A stretch of DNA of 64,000 bases from an uncultured Ulvibacter sp. (GTDB lineage: Bacteria > Bacteroidota > Bacteroidia > Flavobacteriales > Flavobacteriaceae). The stretch spans positions 37,818 through 101,817 of the forward strand of contig CAJXZB010000007.1 of NCBI GenBank assembly GCA_913063405.1. The letters are read 5' to 3'. The notes beneath the pieces were generated by a model, which was given only the letters and a program-made list of their open reading frames with translations, had not been told where the DNA came from and made no database searches. The number at the start of each line of letters is the position of its first letter. Position 1 is the stretch's first letter. The translations under genes and the position numbers were made by a program. Below, in pieces: positions 1-8,354 of this stretch.

Positions 1-624
1 TACAATATCTACCTCTCTACCTTCACCTACTGATGAAGCCTGATTAATTTTTAAGGCTCTAGATCCAGAATTCGCCCTGTCAAGTGTATAGCCTGCAGCA
101 GCAACTATTGGATCATTACCACTATTTACAATAGTTGCTTTTGCATTAGGCGGGATGTTATTAGGGTCTGTATTAAGTATGCCTATATTTAAATTGCTAT
201 TGTCAATACAGGAAACTACAGTGAGACCTGATTTTAATCCAAAACCAAAAACAAGACTTTCAAACCCTTGAGAAAGACAACCAGCCATCCTAGACCCATC
301 TCCTTTTTCTAAAATCGCCGTGTAGTCAAGGGAAGGGTTTTCTTTCAAGAAACGACTTCGAAGGTATATCTTCTTAAATTCAACTAATTGTTGTTGTGTT
401 TCTTTTGAAGTAAAACCTTCCAATTGTGAATTCAGGAGAATTTCCTGTTTGTCTTTTTCAGGAATTTCTATATCCATATTTTGTTGGACATAGAGGTCTA
501 CGGTTTTTTGAAGTGCTTCAATAGTATTTTTGTCATTCACGGAATCATTTCCAAAATTTTGAGCAAATCCATAAGTAGTTGCTAATAATAGGCACCCAAG
601 TGCCAAAAGTTTCGTTTTTCTCAT
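1..624 (-). CDS. Secreted protein, N-terminal part (runs off window start)
   Basis: Open frame from an ATG at 622-624 to the window edge, 208 codons without a stop, so the C-terminus is missing. The product starts with a typical signal peptide (MRKTKLLALGCLLLATTYGFAQ-like, cleavage likely after FA-Q) and is therefore exported. Residues 25-80 are charged and helical-looking. From about residue 100 it becomes Cys-containing (AGCLSQGF, VVSCID) and Gly/Asn-rich, which resembles the N-terminal part of large Bacteroidota adhesin-like proteins that end in T9SS sorting domains; the end that would show this lies outside the window. It follows the CHAT gene by 59 bp on the same strand and may belong to the same transcript. 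No specific function is recognised. Confidence 0.75.
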   Translation of the reverse strand, partial: MRKTKLLALGCLLLATTYGFAQNFGNDSVNDKNTIEALQKTVDLYVQQNMDIEIPEKDKQEILLNSQLEGFTSKETQQQLVEFKKIYLRSRFLKENPSLDYTAILEKGDGSRMAGCLSQGFESLVFGFGLKSGLTVVSCIDNSNLNIGILNTDPNNIPPNAKATIVNSGNDPIVAAAGYTLDRANSGSRALKINQASSVGEGREVDIV

Positions 625-683
625 AATACTATGATTTAAAAGTTAATAGTACTATAGTGTTCAAATTTTGGAGACTTCTTACC

Positions 684-3419
684 CTAAGGTTTCACTTTTC
701 TTTTTAAACGGTAATAAAGATATGCTAACGTTAAAATCAAAAGTATGCCCAAAACATATTTCCATAAGGTTGAAGAATTTCCAGGTAAAGATGTGTTTTC
801 TCCAATAAGAATGGGAGAAGCCCAATAATAAGGAGAAGCCTCGGCCAGGCTATGAGTGTCTATGTAATTTAGTTTAGCATTTTTAAGGGAAAGAGATTTT
901 GTTTGACCCTTACTTAAATTACCATAGAAGTTGTTGAGTATTTCAGCGGTAGATTTATCATCAATGCTCCACAAAGTAGAAATAACACTCTTTGCACCAG
1001 AATAAAAGAACCCCCTCGCAAGACTCATAATACCTTCTCCAGCTTCCTGTTTTCCTAATGTCGTATTGCATCCACTCAAAACTACCAATGAAGCTTGGTT
1101 TTGGGTTAGATATAACTCTTCCAAGAATATTTTTTGATCTTTGAATGCGATCCAAGGTGAAATGGAGTCTTGTGCATTTGCATGAGTTGCTAGGTGCACA
1201 ATAGAATAATTTGGCAGCTCTTTTAAAAATGTCTTCTTATTGGCCGCTTCTTCAGAGAATATTTTTCCAACATAGTTCTTGTTTAGCGACTTGAGTTCTT
1301 CTTTGCTATGAGCAAGCGGGGTGAGGTTTGAATCGTTAAAAGTTTCTGGGGCAAATCCCAAAAACTGATGTTTAACGACTTCGGGGTTTTCCAAATTTTT
1401 CAAAAAAGAATACGAATACAAATAACTTATTTCGGTATCTCGTATCAAATAATTCAGTTCATTTGACGACGTAGTTAACACCTCAAAAGGTAGTGATGAT
1501 AAATAGTCATCGGTAATTATATTGAGTTTTTTATTTTTTATTTGCTGACGTATTTTTTCAGAAGGAAATAAATCTAAGTATGTTTTATGTGACAAAGTGT
1601 TAAACTCCTTAATATCGAGTATTGTAGTAAATGGGTTTTTAATATCCTCAATTAGTAGTCTGATATTTTTCTTTAACAGGCTCAAATTTTCTATTTCGAA
1701 AAGCTCACACTCTTTATTTCCTATATATAAAGCATATCCTCTTTCCTTGTTACTGTAAACTCCCAATCCATCATCTTGTGAGATATGATATTCTATAATA
1801 ACCTCATCAGTGCTTAGATTTGATTGAACGGATTCGAGATCAATAATAGACGGTTCGGGAAGAAAACCTTTAGTGTCTAGTTCGAGATTATCTTTTAAAC
1901 CGGATAATCCGAGTTTTGTGTCAATTATTTTTTTTGCAACCAGCGCTGATTCAGATTTTGATCGCGTATTGTTTTTTAATTCATATTCAAGAATTGTCAA
2001 TTTTGTTAGAAAATCCTTTTCTTCTTCTATAAACCCTTTGGGCAACGTCAATGATCTTTTAAATTTTTGAGCGGTGAGATCCTCCATTAAAATAAGCGCT
2101 TTGTTCTTTTCCATAAAATAAAAAGCATCCTTTTTTTGATTATTGAGGTAGCAGGCTCGAATAGCCTTTCCGTAGAGATCAGCACTTATTTTTTGCCAAA
2201 ATAGTTTTGATTGAAATTCATTTGTATTAAGCTTTAATAAACTAATTATGATATCTGCCATTTTGAAATAAGCGATACTTTTGTCCAATAAAGTTTTCTC
2301 CAAAGTTTTCTCATAATATTTTAAATGTATTTCGGCGAGAAGGGGTAGCGTGTATAAGAGGTGCTGTTTGTCTTTGAAATCAATTAAATATGATTCTTTA
2401 ATTTTTTGTGGTTCTTTAAAATTTACTCCTGTAAGATGATTTAAACCCAATAAGGTGCTCTCGATACTTTTTTCATAGTTTTCGCCATAGGCGTAGGTTA
2501 GACCTTTTCCAATGTTATTTAGATAAAGGCCCAATGAGTCGACCTCTTTTGTAAGGTTTAGGGCCAGTTCAAAATTATGTAGAGATCTAGCGTTATCTTT
2601 TTTACTATAAAGTGCACCTTTGCCATAAAAGATGTCCCTTATTCTGACAGTGTCCTTAGCTTGTTCGACAATTTTTAAAGCTTCATTATAGTAACCCAAT
2701 GAGGCCTCAAAGTGAAAACTTATATTTTGATGATGCAGTTGAGCTAGGTTGAGTTTGATAAAATAATTCCTGCTATAATGTACATTAAACAAAGCGGCTA
2801 GTGAATCTGCTAGCTTGCCATATTTTATGCCTTTTATGAAACTTTTATGGGTTTGTAATTTTAAGCAAACAAAGGAAAGATTCGAATAATCTACGATACC
2901 ATATTTTAGGTCTTTTGGAGTATTTTTTTGAAGGGCTACTGCCAATTCTAAATAATTTAATGCCTCTTCATAGTCCTGCAGATTTGATAGCGAGTATCCT
3001 ATTTTTCCATAAGCCTTTTTTGCATTTTCATTTTCATTGTTTAGTTGTACAACTCGTTTATAAGAAGTAATACTCTTATTTAATTCCTTATTTTTTGAAT
3101 AGTAGAAGCCTAGAGCAAGGGCACAGCGTTGCATAAAAGAGGAGTCTTTTTTTTTCTTTGAATTCTCCAAAGCCAAAGCCCGTTCGTCATAATAAATAGA
3201 ATTTTCAAGTTCTTTTACATCGTAAAGCCAGTATGAATAATCGTGATAGAAATATGAAAGAGAATCATTTTGTTGCTTCTTAAGTACTGCTAATAAGGAA
3301 TCTATTCTTTTAATTTTTTCATCCTTGCTTTTGTTCGATTGAATTATTTTCTTAATAGGCTCTTTGGTTTGTCCACTCAAAGCCAAACTCATTAAAAAAG
3401 TCACTAACAATATTTTCAT
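684..3419 (-). CDS. TPR-CHAT protease-like membrane protein
   Basis: 911 residues. A signal peptide (residues 1-17, ending LALSGQ) is followed by a long helical TPR region (about 60-400), a CHAT caspase-like domain (about 600-875) and one C-terminal membrane helix (about 888-904) with a basic tail. The His-Cys dyad of clan CD peptidases is visible as H746 in HLATHA and C784 in VLSGCNT, so the domain looks catalytically intact. The predicted topology puts TPR and CHAT domains in the periplasm with the tail in the cytosol. CHAT proteins are known as regulated proteases (for example TPR-CHAT in type III CRISPR systems), but no CRISPR genes are here. The upstream same-strand neighbour is a small lipoprotein, now separated by an IS element, and an ECF sigma/anti-sigma pair diverges beyond that. 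A role as signalling protease is inference; the domain call is firm. Confidence 0.9.
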   Translation of the reverse strand: MKILLVTFLMSLALSGQTKEPIKKIIQSNKSKDEKIKRIDSLLAVLKKQQNDSLSYFYHDYSYWLYDVKELENSIYYDERALALENSKKKKDSSFMQRCALALGFYYSKNKELNKSITSYKRVVQLNNENENAKKAYGKIGYSLSNLQDYEEALNYLELAVALQKNTPKDLKYGIVDYSNLSFVCLKLQTHKSFIKGIKYGKLADSLAALFNVHYSRNYFIKLNLAQLHHQNISFHFEASLGYYNEALKIVEQAKDTVRIRDIFYGKGALYSKKDNARSLHNFELALNLTKEVDSLGLYLNNIGKGLTYAYGENYEKSIESTLLGLNHLTGVNFKEPQKIKESYLIDFKDKQHLLYTLPLLAEIHLKYYEKTLEKTLLDKSIAYFKMADIIISLLKLNTNEFQSKLFWQKISADLYGKAIRACYLNNQKKDAFYFMEKNKALILMEDLTAQKFKRSLTLPKGFIEEEKDFLTKLTILEYELKNNTRSKSESALVAKKIIDTKLGLSGLKDNLELDTKGFLPEPSIIDLESVQSNLSTDEVIIEYHISQDDGLGVYSNKERGYALYIGNKECELFEIENLSLLKKNIRLLIEDIKNPFTTILDIKEFNTLSHKTYLDLFPSEKIRQQIKNKKLNIITDDYLSSLPFEVLTTSSNELNYLIRDTEISYLYSYSFLKNLENPEVVKHQFLGFAPETFNDSNLTPLAHSKEELKSLNKNYVGKIFSEEAANKKTFLKELPNYSIVHLATHANAQDSISPWIAFKDQKIFLEELYLTQNQASLVVLSGCNTTLGKQEAGEGIMSLARGFFYSGAKSVISTLWSIDDKSTAEILNNFYGNLSKGQTKSLSLKNAKLNYIDTHSLAEASPYYWASPILIGENTSLPGNSSTLWKYVLGILLILTLAYLYYRLKRKVKP

Positions 3420-3479
3420 AGAAAACCATCGAAAGTGACTTTTTTTTTTTCATACCTCTATATTAAGGAATCTTTTTAG

Positions 3480-3488
3480 ATTAATAAT
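3480..3488. repeat. Target-site duplication, left copy
   Basis: ATTAATAAT directly outside the left inverted repeat; an identical copy flanks the right end. A length of 9-10 bp is in the range reported for IS4-family elements. Confidence 0.75.
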
Positions 3489-3586
3489 CATTAGTGTCCG
3501 ACTAAAATATGATTTTACTTAATAGTGCCCTCTACTCCCAATAAAACTGTTTCATTTATATCTTAATTCAATAGCAAGGGGTCTTG

Positions 3587-4780
3587 CTAAAAAAGGCTTA
3601 GTTGTTTATCTGGCGGTTTTGTTGTTAATTCAAGCCATTGTCTGCCAGGGTTTTCAAGGAATTTAAATAAATCGATGTAAGTCATTAAATGATAACGTAT
3701 CATCGATACCATATTTGAGTATGCCCATCTTCGTTTAGTTTTCCGCTGTATAACAAGCATTAGTAATTGAATAATTAACCCACACCAAATTTGTATTTCA
3801 ATAGCATTTTGATTGTCTCCAAGGAAGTATTTTAGCGGGAAGTTTTGTTTTAGTCTTTTAAACATAGTCTCTATCTGCCATCTATACTTGTAGATAACAG
3901 CTATTTTATCTGGACAGATAAGAAAGTTGTTTGTTATAAACTCAAAGACTTTATTTGTATTTGCATCCCAGTAAGCAACTCTTCTGAGCTCAATAGTTTT
4001 ATCTTTTTTTTGAATAGTAATACGTTCACCTTTTAGTACGCCATCACTTGTAGTATTGGACAGGTCAAACTCTACAATACTTGTGTAGCGTGCGTTATTC
4101 TTTTGTCTAGTTACAAAATAGATGTCATCATCTGCCCACTGGACGTATTGGTTATAGTCATTATAGGCTTTATCAAAAACTACAAAAGAACCTTTTTCTA
4201 AGTTTAAGTCCTTTAAAAAAGTGTGGTCGTGAGTTGCTGCACTTGTAAGGCGGACAAGGCAAGGAACATCTTCTAAAGCGTTAATCATAGTGTGCATCTT
4301 GATACCTCCCTTCTTTTTACCATTTATAGGGTTACGCCCAACACCCTTTAAAATATCACTAAAGAGGCTTATGGTGCTGGAATCAACAATTTTCAAATGC
4401 TTTACAGGTAAAGACAAAGAACTGCTGTCCGATAAAAATCCACGATACTGATTGAATAGACTATAATAGATACTAGCAAACACCTCGCTACTACGATTTT
4501 TATTAGCGTCCGACAGCGTGCTACGTTTTGGAAAATATTTAAGATTTAAATGTCCTATCCTACCTTCACAGGCAAGCAATATAGTAGATAGTTCACGTAA
4601 TGAACTTACACCACTTAAAGTGCCGTAAAGCATCGTCACTAAATGGTCATAGGTCTTAAAACGCTTATAGTACCTGTCACTATTGTGTTTTTGAGCTGTC
4701 CGACTAATAATAGTAGGAGATACTAGTTTTAATAGCTGTTTGATAATAGGCTGTCCGCTAAAGTTCTTACTTTTGTTCAT
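3587..4780 (-). CDS. IS4-family transposase (DDE type)
   Basis: 397 residues, the normal size for the group. The N-terminal part matches the DUF4372 type that precedes the DDE_Tnp_1 catalytic domain. Visible catalytic signature: first Asp in LKIVDSSTISLF, second Asp in FVVFDKAYNDY, and the Glu in YRWQIETMFKRLK, which fits the Y-x(2)-R-x(3)-E-x(6)-K signature of IS4 transposases. The enzyme cuts and joins the terminal inverted repeats of its own element. It starts with ATG, preceded by a stem-loop close to the element end that may limit read-in expression. No frameshift or truncation is seen. Confidence 0.95.
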   Translation of the reverse strand: MNKSKNFSGQPIIKQLLKLVSPTIISRTAQKHNSDRYYKRFKTYDHLVTMLYGTLSGVSSLRELSTILLACEGRIGHLNLKYFPKRSTLSDANKNRSSEVFASIYYSLFNQYRGFLSDSSSLSLPVKHLKIVDSSTISLFSDILKGVGRNPINGKKKGGIKMHTMINALEDVPCLVRLTSAATHDHTFLKDLNLEKGSFVVFDKAYNDYNQYVQWADDDIYFVTRQKNNARYTSIVEFDLSNTTSDGVLKGERITIQKKDKTIELRRVAYWDANTNKVFEFITNNFLICPDKIAVIYKYRWQIETMFKRLKQNFPLKYFLGDNQNAIEIQIWCGLIIQLLMLVIQRKTKRRWAYSNMVSMIRYHLMTYIDLFKFLENPGRQWLELTTKPPDKQLSLF

Positions 4781-4815
4781 ATCCTGTTTTTGTCGTAAAA
4801 ATCAAGATATAAACT

Positions 4816-4848
4816 AAAGCGGGAAATCCGTAAAGGAAATCCCGCTTT
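4816..4848. terminator. Stem-loop inside the IS end, upstream of the transposase
   Basis: AAAGCGGGA at 4816-4824 pairs with TCCCGCTTT at 4840-4848, and an inner TCC/GGA can extend it. It lies between the right inverted repeat and the transposase start on the minus strand. As in other insertion sequences, such a hairpin could stop or mask read-through transcripts entering from the neighbouring gene; that role is inferred. Confidence 0.5.
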
Positions 4849-4873
4849 TAAAAATCTTTATCGGACACTAATG

Positions 4874-4882
4874 ATTAATAAT
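4874..4882. repeat. Target-site duplication, right copy
   Basis: ATTAATAAT immediately outside the right inverted repeat, identical to 3480-3488. The pair marks the insertion point of the IS4-family element. Confidence 0.75.
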
Positions 4883-4888
4883 ATAGAA

Positions 4889-5356
4889 TTAACAATTACC
4901 GCACATCCTTGGATCTTGATCAATTGATCCATCAAGTACTTTATTGTTTAGTATATTTGGAAATTCAGGTAATGGGAAGGCCCAAGCATCTCGATGAAGA
5001 TCGGTACTTTGAATAAGTGTCATCCTCAGGTTAGGAAAGCACAAGAAGTATTGTTGTCGCGCACAAACGACTTCTGTAACAGTCAGGCTCGTATCATACT
5101 CAATATGAATTACTCTATAGCCTTGAGTATTTGGAAGGAGGGTTGGAAATGGATAGTTTATGTCACATTCTATGACTTGGCCACAAGGAGAAAGAGTCTC
5201 CGCTCTGCTTGAATTGACGTTCTCTTTATTCGGTTCATTTGTATTGATTGTTGTTTTTATGTCAATTTCCAGGGGTTGAAAAGTGCTTTCTTCAGCAGTA
5301 CAACCTATCAACATAAAAATTACTGTAATACACGGAATTAAAATTTTTGTTTTCAT
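4889..5356 (-). CDS. Small Cys-containing lipoprotein of unknown function
   Basis: 155 residues. A lipoprotein signal peptide is visible: basic start, hydrophobic core, then the lipobox LIGC with Cys19 as the lipidation site. The mature part is Ser/Thr/Asn-rich and then has seven further cysteines (CGQVIEC, VCARQQYFLC, MCGNC at the very end), which could form disulfides in the periplasm or at the outer membrane. No family is recognised. It is divergent from the sigma-factor gene (217-bp gap) and was probably the first gene of the operon that continued into the CHAT gene before the IS inserted. A role as partner or substrate of the CHAT protein is only a guess from position. Confidence 0.7.
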   Translation of the reverse strand: MKTKILIPCITVIFMLIGCTAEESTFQPLEIDIKTTINTNEPNKENVNSSRAETLSPCGQVIECDINYPFPTLLPNTQGYRVIHIEYDTSLTVTEVVCARQQYFLCFPNLRMTLIQSTDLHRDAWAFPLPEFPNILNNKVLDGSIDQDPRMCGNC

Positions 5357-5573
5357 AATAACTGTTTTTAATGGTTTTTTAAATATTTATATAATGCATA
5401 TATCAACAAGTGACAGTTTTAGTTCAATCTTACCCAATGATCTTAAATTAAAGTTAAAACAATATATGGTAGTCGAGGTTTATACCAATCGGGAATTACC
5501 TTCTTATTGTTTTAAAGTGGTAAATTAGCAATAGAAAATGTATTAAATATATTACTACTTCTGTAAATTATAT

Positions 5574-6143
5574 ATGGAGTCCGAAAAAAATCATCCTCAA
5601 ATAGTAGCTCTTTTACATGGAGATAAAACCATCATTGGTTTGTTGTATCAAAAATTGTTTCCCAAAGTGATTATATATGTTAGAAATAATAGTAAAGGAA
5701 CTCAAGAGGATGCCGAAGAGGTTTTTCATAATGCTTTGTTCCAATTGATTACAAGAGCGAAAGTTGGAGGTGTTCAAATAAACTCTTCTTTTGAAGCCTA
5801 TGTATTTACTGTTTGCAAAAACCTTTGGCTTAAAGAATTAAGTAATAGAAAAAAGGTGGTAAGAAATGACAGTGTTTTTGAACTAAAGGCAAATGAAGAT
5901 ATGGATTTGGTTTCAATTATTCAACAAGAACGGTGGGAACTGTTTGAAGAAACGCTTTTAAAATTGACTAAAAACTGTAGTGAGCTTTTAAAGGCCTATT
6001 TTAAAAAAGTACCCTATAATGAAATCATTAAAAAATTCTCTTATTCTTCTGAAAATACAGCTTTTCAAAGAATTTTTAAATGTAAAAAGAAACTCGCAGA
6101 ATTGATAAAAGTTGATTCAAGATATAAAAATTTGTACTTGTAA
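5574..6143 (+). CDS. ECF-like sigma-70 family RNA polymerase sigma factor
   Basis: 189 residues, typical ECF size. Residues about 20-90 look like region 2, with the acidic EDAEEVFHNALFQL stretch followed by a Phe/Tyr-rich SSFEAYVFTVCKNLWL segment for core binding and -10 melting. Residues about 135-180 look like a region 4 helix-turn-helix (CSELLKAYFKKVPYNEIIKKF, then FQRIFKCKKKLAEL). The next gene overlaps the stop by one base (TAATG), so the two are translationally coupled, as expected for a sigma/anti-sigma pair. It diverges from the lipoprotein-CHAT genes. The sequence is far from characterised housekeeping sigmas. Target promoters cannot be read from the window. Confidence 0.85.
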   Translation: MESEKNHPQIVALLHGDKTIIGLLYQKLFPKVIIYVRNNSKGTQEDAEEVFHNALFQLITRAKVGGVQINSSFEAYVFTVCKNLWLKELSNRKKVVRNDSVFELKANEDMDLVSIIQQERWELFEETLLKLTKNCSELLKAYFKKVPYNEIIKKFSYSSENTAFQRIFKCKKKLAELIKVDSRYKNLYL

Positions 6144-6937
6144 TGAATGATGAATTAAGACTTAAGATTGAAGAGTATTTAGGAGGGATCATGTCCACTT
6201 CAGAAGCAACCTTATTTGAACAAGAAATGGCGCGGAACTCTGAATTAAAGGAGGAAGTGATTTTGCAAAAGCAAATAAATCATCATTTGAGAGATGATAA
6301 GTTAAATGCTGAAATCCCCGAAAATGAATATACAAGAAGAATACGAACATATGTTAAGAGTGATGAGGCTGCGCATATTAAGCAGGTTTTAAAAGGGGTA
6401 GAGAAAGATTATAAAGAGAGGGTTAAGAAGCCGCGTAGAAAAAACTTAATGGTTGCTGCTATACTAATAGGCGCTTTGTTGCTTTCCGGGATTGGATATT
6501 GGTACACTAGTCAGGCAACACCACAGGAATTGTATGCTAGCTACTATAGCACAAACGATTTGCCTTCAGTGATTCAAAGAGGTGATAAAGATTCTAAATT
6601 GGCTAAAGGTGCAGTCGCATTTCAGGAGAATAATTTTGAATTGGCTCTGAATTATTTTTCGGAATACATTGAAAGTACGAGTGAACTTGACCCGTTCGTA
6701 TATATTTATATTGGGGTAATTAATATGGAACAAGGTAACATAGCAAGTGCTAATATGGCCTTGGATAACGCAATTGATTCTAATACCTTGGATAGTTCTA
6801 GGGGTCTCTGGTTTAAGGCTTTGACTTATTTAAAAGCAGGTGACACTGAAAATGCAGGGCTATTCCTTAAAAAACTTGTTGAAAGCACGACCAACTTCAA
6901 TTATAGTAAGGCCAAAGACTTGCTTGAAAAACTATAA
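6143..6937 (+). CDS. Anti-sigma-like membrane protein with periplasmic TPR domain
   Basis: 264 residues. The N-terminal 95 residues are charged and helical and begin like Bacteroidota anti-sigma proteins (RLKIEEYLGGIMSTSEATLFEQEM). One membrane helix lies at about 105-122 (LMVAAILIGALLLSGIGYWY). The C-terminal 140 residues carry TPR-like helices (LAKGAVAFQENNFELALNYF, YIGVINMEQGNIASANMAL). Topology by the positive-inside rule puts the N-terminus in the cytosol and the TPR part in the periplasm. There is no zinc motif (HxxxCxxC) of ZAS-type anti-sigmas. Coupled to the sigma gene by a one-base overlap, so it probably binds and holds that sigma factor. It converges on fabD and overlaps its stop by six bases. 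Confidence 0.75.
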   Translation: MNDELRLKIEEYLGGIMSTSEATLFEQEMARNSELKEEVILQKQINHHLRDDKLNAEIPENEYTRRIRTYVKSDEAAHIKQVLKGVEKDYKERVKKPRRKNLMVAAILIGALLLSGIGYWYTSQATPQELYASYYSTNDLPSVIQRGDKDSKLAKGAVAFQENNFELALNYFSEYIESTSELDPFVYIYIGVINMEQGNIASANMALDNAIDSNTLDSSRGLWFKALTYLKAGDTENAGLFLKKLVESTTNFNYSKAKDLLEKL

Positions 6938-7813
6938 GGCAGCTTTTTCTGTTTCAGATTCTCTATTGATTTTCTTAACCAATCCTTGAAGCACATTTCC
7001 TGGCCCCACTTCGGTAAAGCTTATTGCTCCATCTTTGATCATATTTTGAACACTCTGGGTCCATTTTACGGGAGCCGTTAATTGTGAGATAAGGTTTTCT
7101 TTTATTTCTGAAGGATCTGTAACTGCCACGGTACTTACATTTTGGTAAATAGGGCAGGCGGGTTCTGTAAATTTCGTGGACTCAATTGCGAGTGCTAATT
7201 CTTCACGAGCAGGTTCCATTAACGGGCTATGAAACGCTCCACCAACAGGTAATAAAAGTGCTCTTCGCGCACCCGCTTCCTTCAAGGATTTACAGGCCGT
7301 TCCAACTGCTTCTAAATCTCCAGATATTACTAGTTGACCTGGGCAGTTGTAGTTTGCTGCTACCACAATTCCAGGAGTATTTGCGCAAATGTCTTCTACT
7401 AATTTATCCTCTAATCCCAATACTGCTGCCATTGTGGAAGGGGTCATTTCGCACGCTTTTTGCATGGCTAGGGCACGTTTGTAAACTAATTTCAGGCCGT
7501 CACTAAAGGCAAGTGTCCTGTTGGCTACCAAAGCAGAGATTTCTCCAAGAGAATGTCCTGCAACCATTTCGGGTTGAAAAGATGCTCCAAGAACTTCAGC
7601 CAATATTGTGGAATGCAAAAATATAGCTGGCTGTGTTACTCGTGTTTCTTTCAGTTCTTCGGGACCTCCTTCGAACATGGTTTTAGTAATATCAAACCCT
7701 AACACGTCATTTGCATGTTTAAAAAGATCTTTGGCTTTTTGAGAAGATTCGTATAAATCAAGTCCCATTCCTGTGAATTGGGCACCTTGTCCCGGAAATA
7801 TATATGCCTTCAT
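6932..7813 (-). CDS. fabD: Malonyl-CoA:ACP transacylase
   Basis: 293 residues, normal for FabD. It transfers malonyl from CoA to acyl carrier protein in type II fatty acid synthesis in the cytosol. The nucleophile motif GHSLG is at residues 86-90 (Ser88), the catalytic His is H195 in GGAFHSPLM, and the N-terminal FPGQGAQ motif is present. It stands alone rather than in a fab cluster. Its stop overlaps the convergent anti-sigma-like gene by six bases, so no separate terminator fits between them. A candidate -7 promoter element lies 19 bp upstream of the ATG. Confidence 0.97.
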   Translation of the reverse strand: MKAYIFPGQGAQFTGMGLDLYESSQKAKDLFKHANDVLGFDITKTMFEGGPEELKETRVTQPAIFLHSTILAEVLGASFQPEMVAGHSLGEISALVANRTLAFSDGLKLVYKRALAMQKACEMTPSTMAAVLGLEDKLVEDICANTPGIVVAANYNCPGQLVISGDLEAVGTACKSLKEAGARRALLLPVGGAFHSPLMEPAREELALAIESTKFTEPACPIYQNVSTVAVTDPSEIKENLISQLTAPVKWTQSVQNMIKDGAISFTEVGPGNVLQGLVKKINRESETEKAAL

Positions 7814-7832
7814 AATTGATGGTTTAGTACTG

Positions 7833-7840
7833 CAAAAATA
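7833..7840 (-). promoter_or_regulatory. Candidate -7 promoter element for fabD
   Basis: On the minus strand this reads TATTTTTG, matching the Bacteroidota consensus TAnnTTTG, with 19 bp to the fabD ATG. A good -33 TTTG was not found at the expected distance, so confidence is limited. Confidence 0.4.
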
Positions 7841-7871
7841 GGACTTTCAATCTATTCTTTGAGAAAACAAA

Positions 7872-8354
7872 TTACTTTCTCACAAAGGTTTGATAGCTAA
7901 ATGCAAACTCGTGACGTTCGTCTTTATTGTGGGACACTTCATTTATAAGATTCCACTTATCTTCCGGAATATTAGGAAAAAAGGTATCTGCATCAAATGT
8001 TCCATCTACTCTTGTTAATTCAATTTTATCTGCATAATCAACTCCCAAGGTATAAATTTCTCCGCCGCCAATAATAAATGGCTGTATGTCCTCTTTGGCT
8101 ATATCAAGTGCTTCTTCTATGTCGTGAACTACAATGGCTCCATTTTTTTTATAATTAGAATTACGGGTAATTACAACATGTATACGATTGGGAAGTGGCT
8201 TGGGAAAGGATTCGAATGTCTTTCGTCCCATAATGATATGATGTCCAGTAGTGAGCTGTTTAAAGCGTTTAAAATCATCTGGTAAATGCCAAACCAAATC
8301 ATTGTCTTTTCCTAATTCATTGTTTCTCCCAGCTGCCGCTATTATCGTAATCAT
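7872..8354 (-). CDS. folA: Dihydrofolate reductase
   Basis: 160 residues from the ATG at 8352-8354. It reduces dihydrofolate to tetrahydrofolate with NADPH, restoring folate used by thymidylate synthase. Seen: N-terminal MITIIAAAGRNNELGKDNDLVWHLPDD with the substrate-binding acidic residue and Met20-like loop, IIMGRKTFES, VVITRN, and FIIGGGEIY for NADPH binding. A longer frame upstream to 8495 is open, but its extra 47 residues are basic low-complexity read-through of the neighbouring gene, so the shorter start is chosen. The ATG overlaps the TGA of the 2TM gene (ATGA), indicating translational coupling. thyA lies about 2 kb away. Confidence 0.95.
   Translation of the reverse strand: MITIIAAAGRNNELGKDNDLVWHLPDDFKRFKQLTTGHHIIMGRKTFESFPKPLPNRIHVVITRNSNYKKNGAIVVHDIEEALDIAKEDIQPFIIGGGEIYTLGVDYADKIELTRVDGTFDADTFFPNIPEDKWNLINEVSHNKDERHEFAFSYQTFVRK

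Larger units (their letters stand above)
3489..4873 (-). mobile_element. IS4-family insertion sequence, complete
   Basis: A 1385-bp element bounded by perfect 13-bp terminal inverted repeats, CATTAGTGTCCGA at the left end and its reverse complement at 4861-4873. The similarity continues imperfectly inward (AAA, GATTTT blocks). It is flanked by the direct repeat ATTAATAAT and holds one full-length transposase gene, so it looks recent and possibly active. It sits between the small lipoprotein gene (stop 16 bp from the right end) and the CHAT gene (start 69 bp from the left end), inserted in what was probably a gap of about 75 bp inside a minus-strand operon. It does not break a reading frame. 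Confidence 0.9.

Noticed and set aside
684..3419. CHAT protein as a CRISPR-associated TPR-CHAT (Craspase-type) effector
   Set aside because: There are no cas genes or repeat arrays in the window, and this protein has a signal peptide and a membrane anchor, unlike cytosolic TPR-CHAT.
5283..5528. 81-codon plus-strand frame between the lipoprotein and sigma genes
   Set aside because: It overlaps the start of the well-supported lipoprotein gene on the other strand and has no family features.
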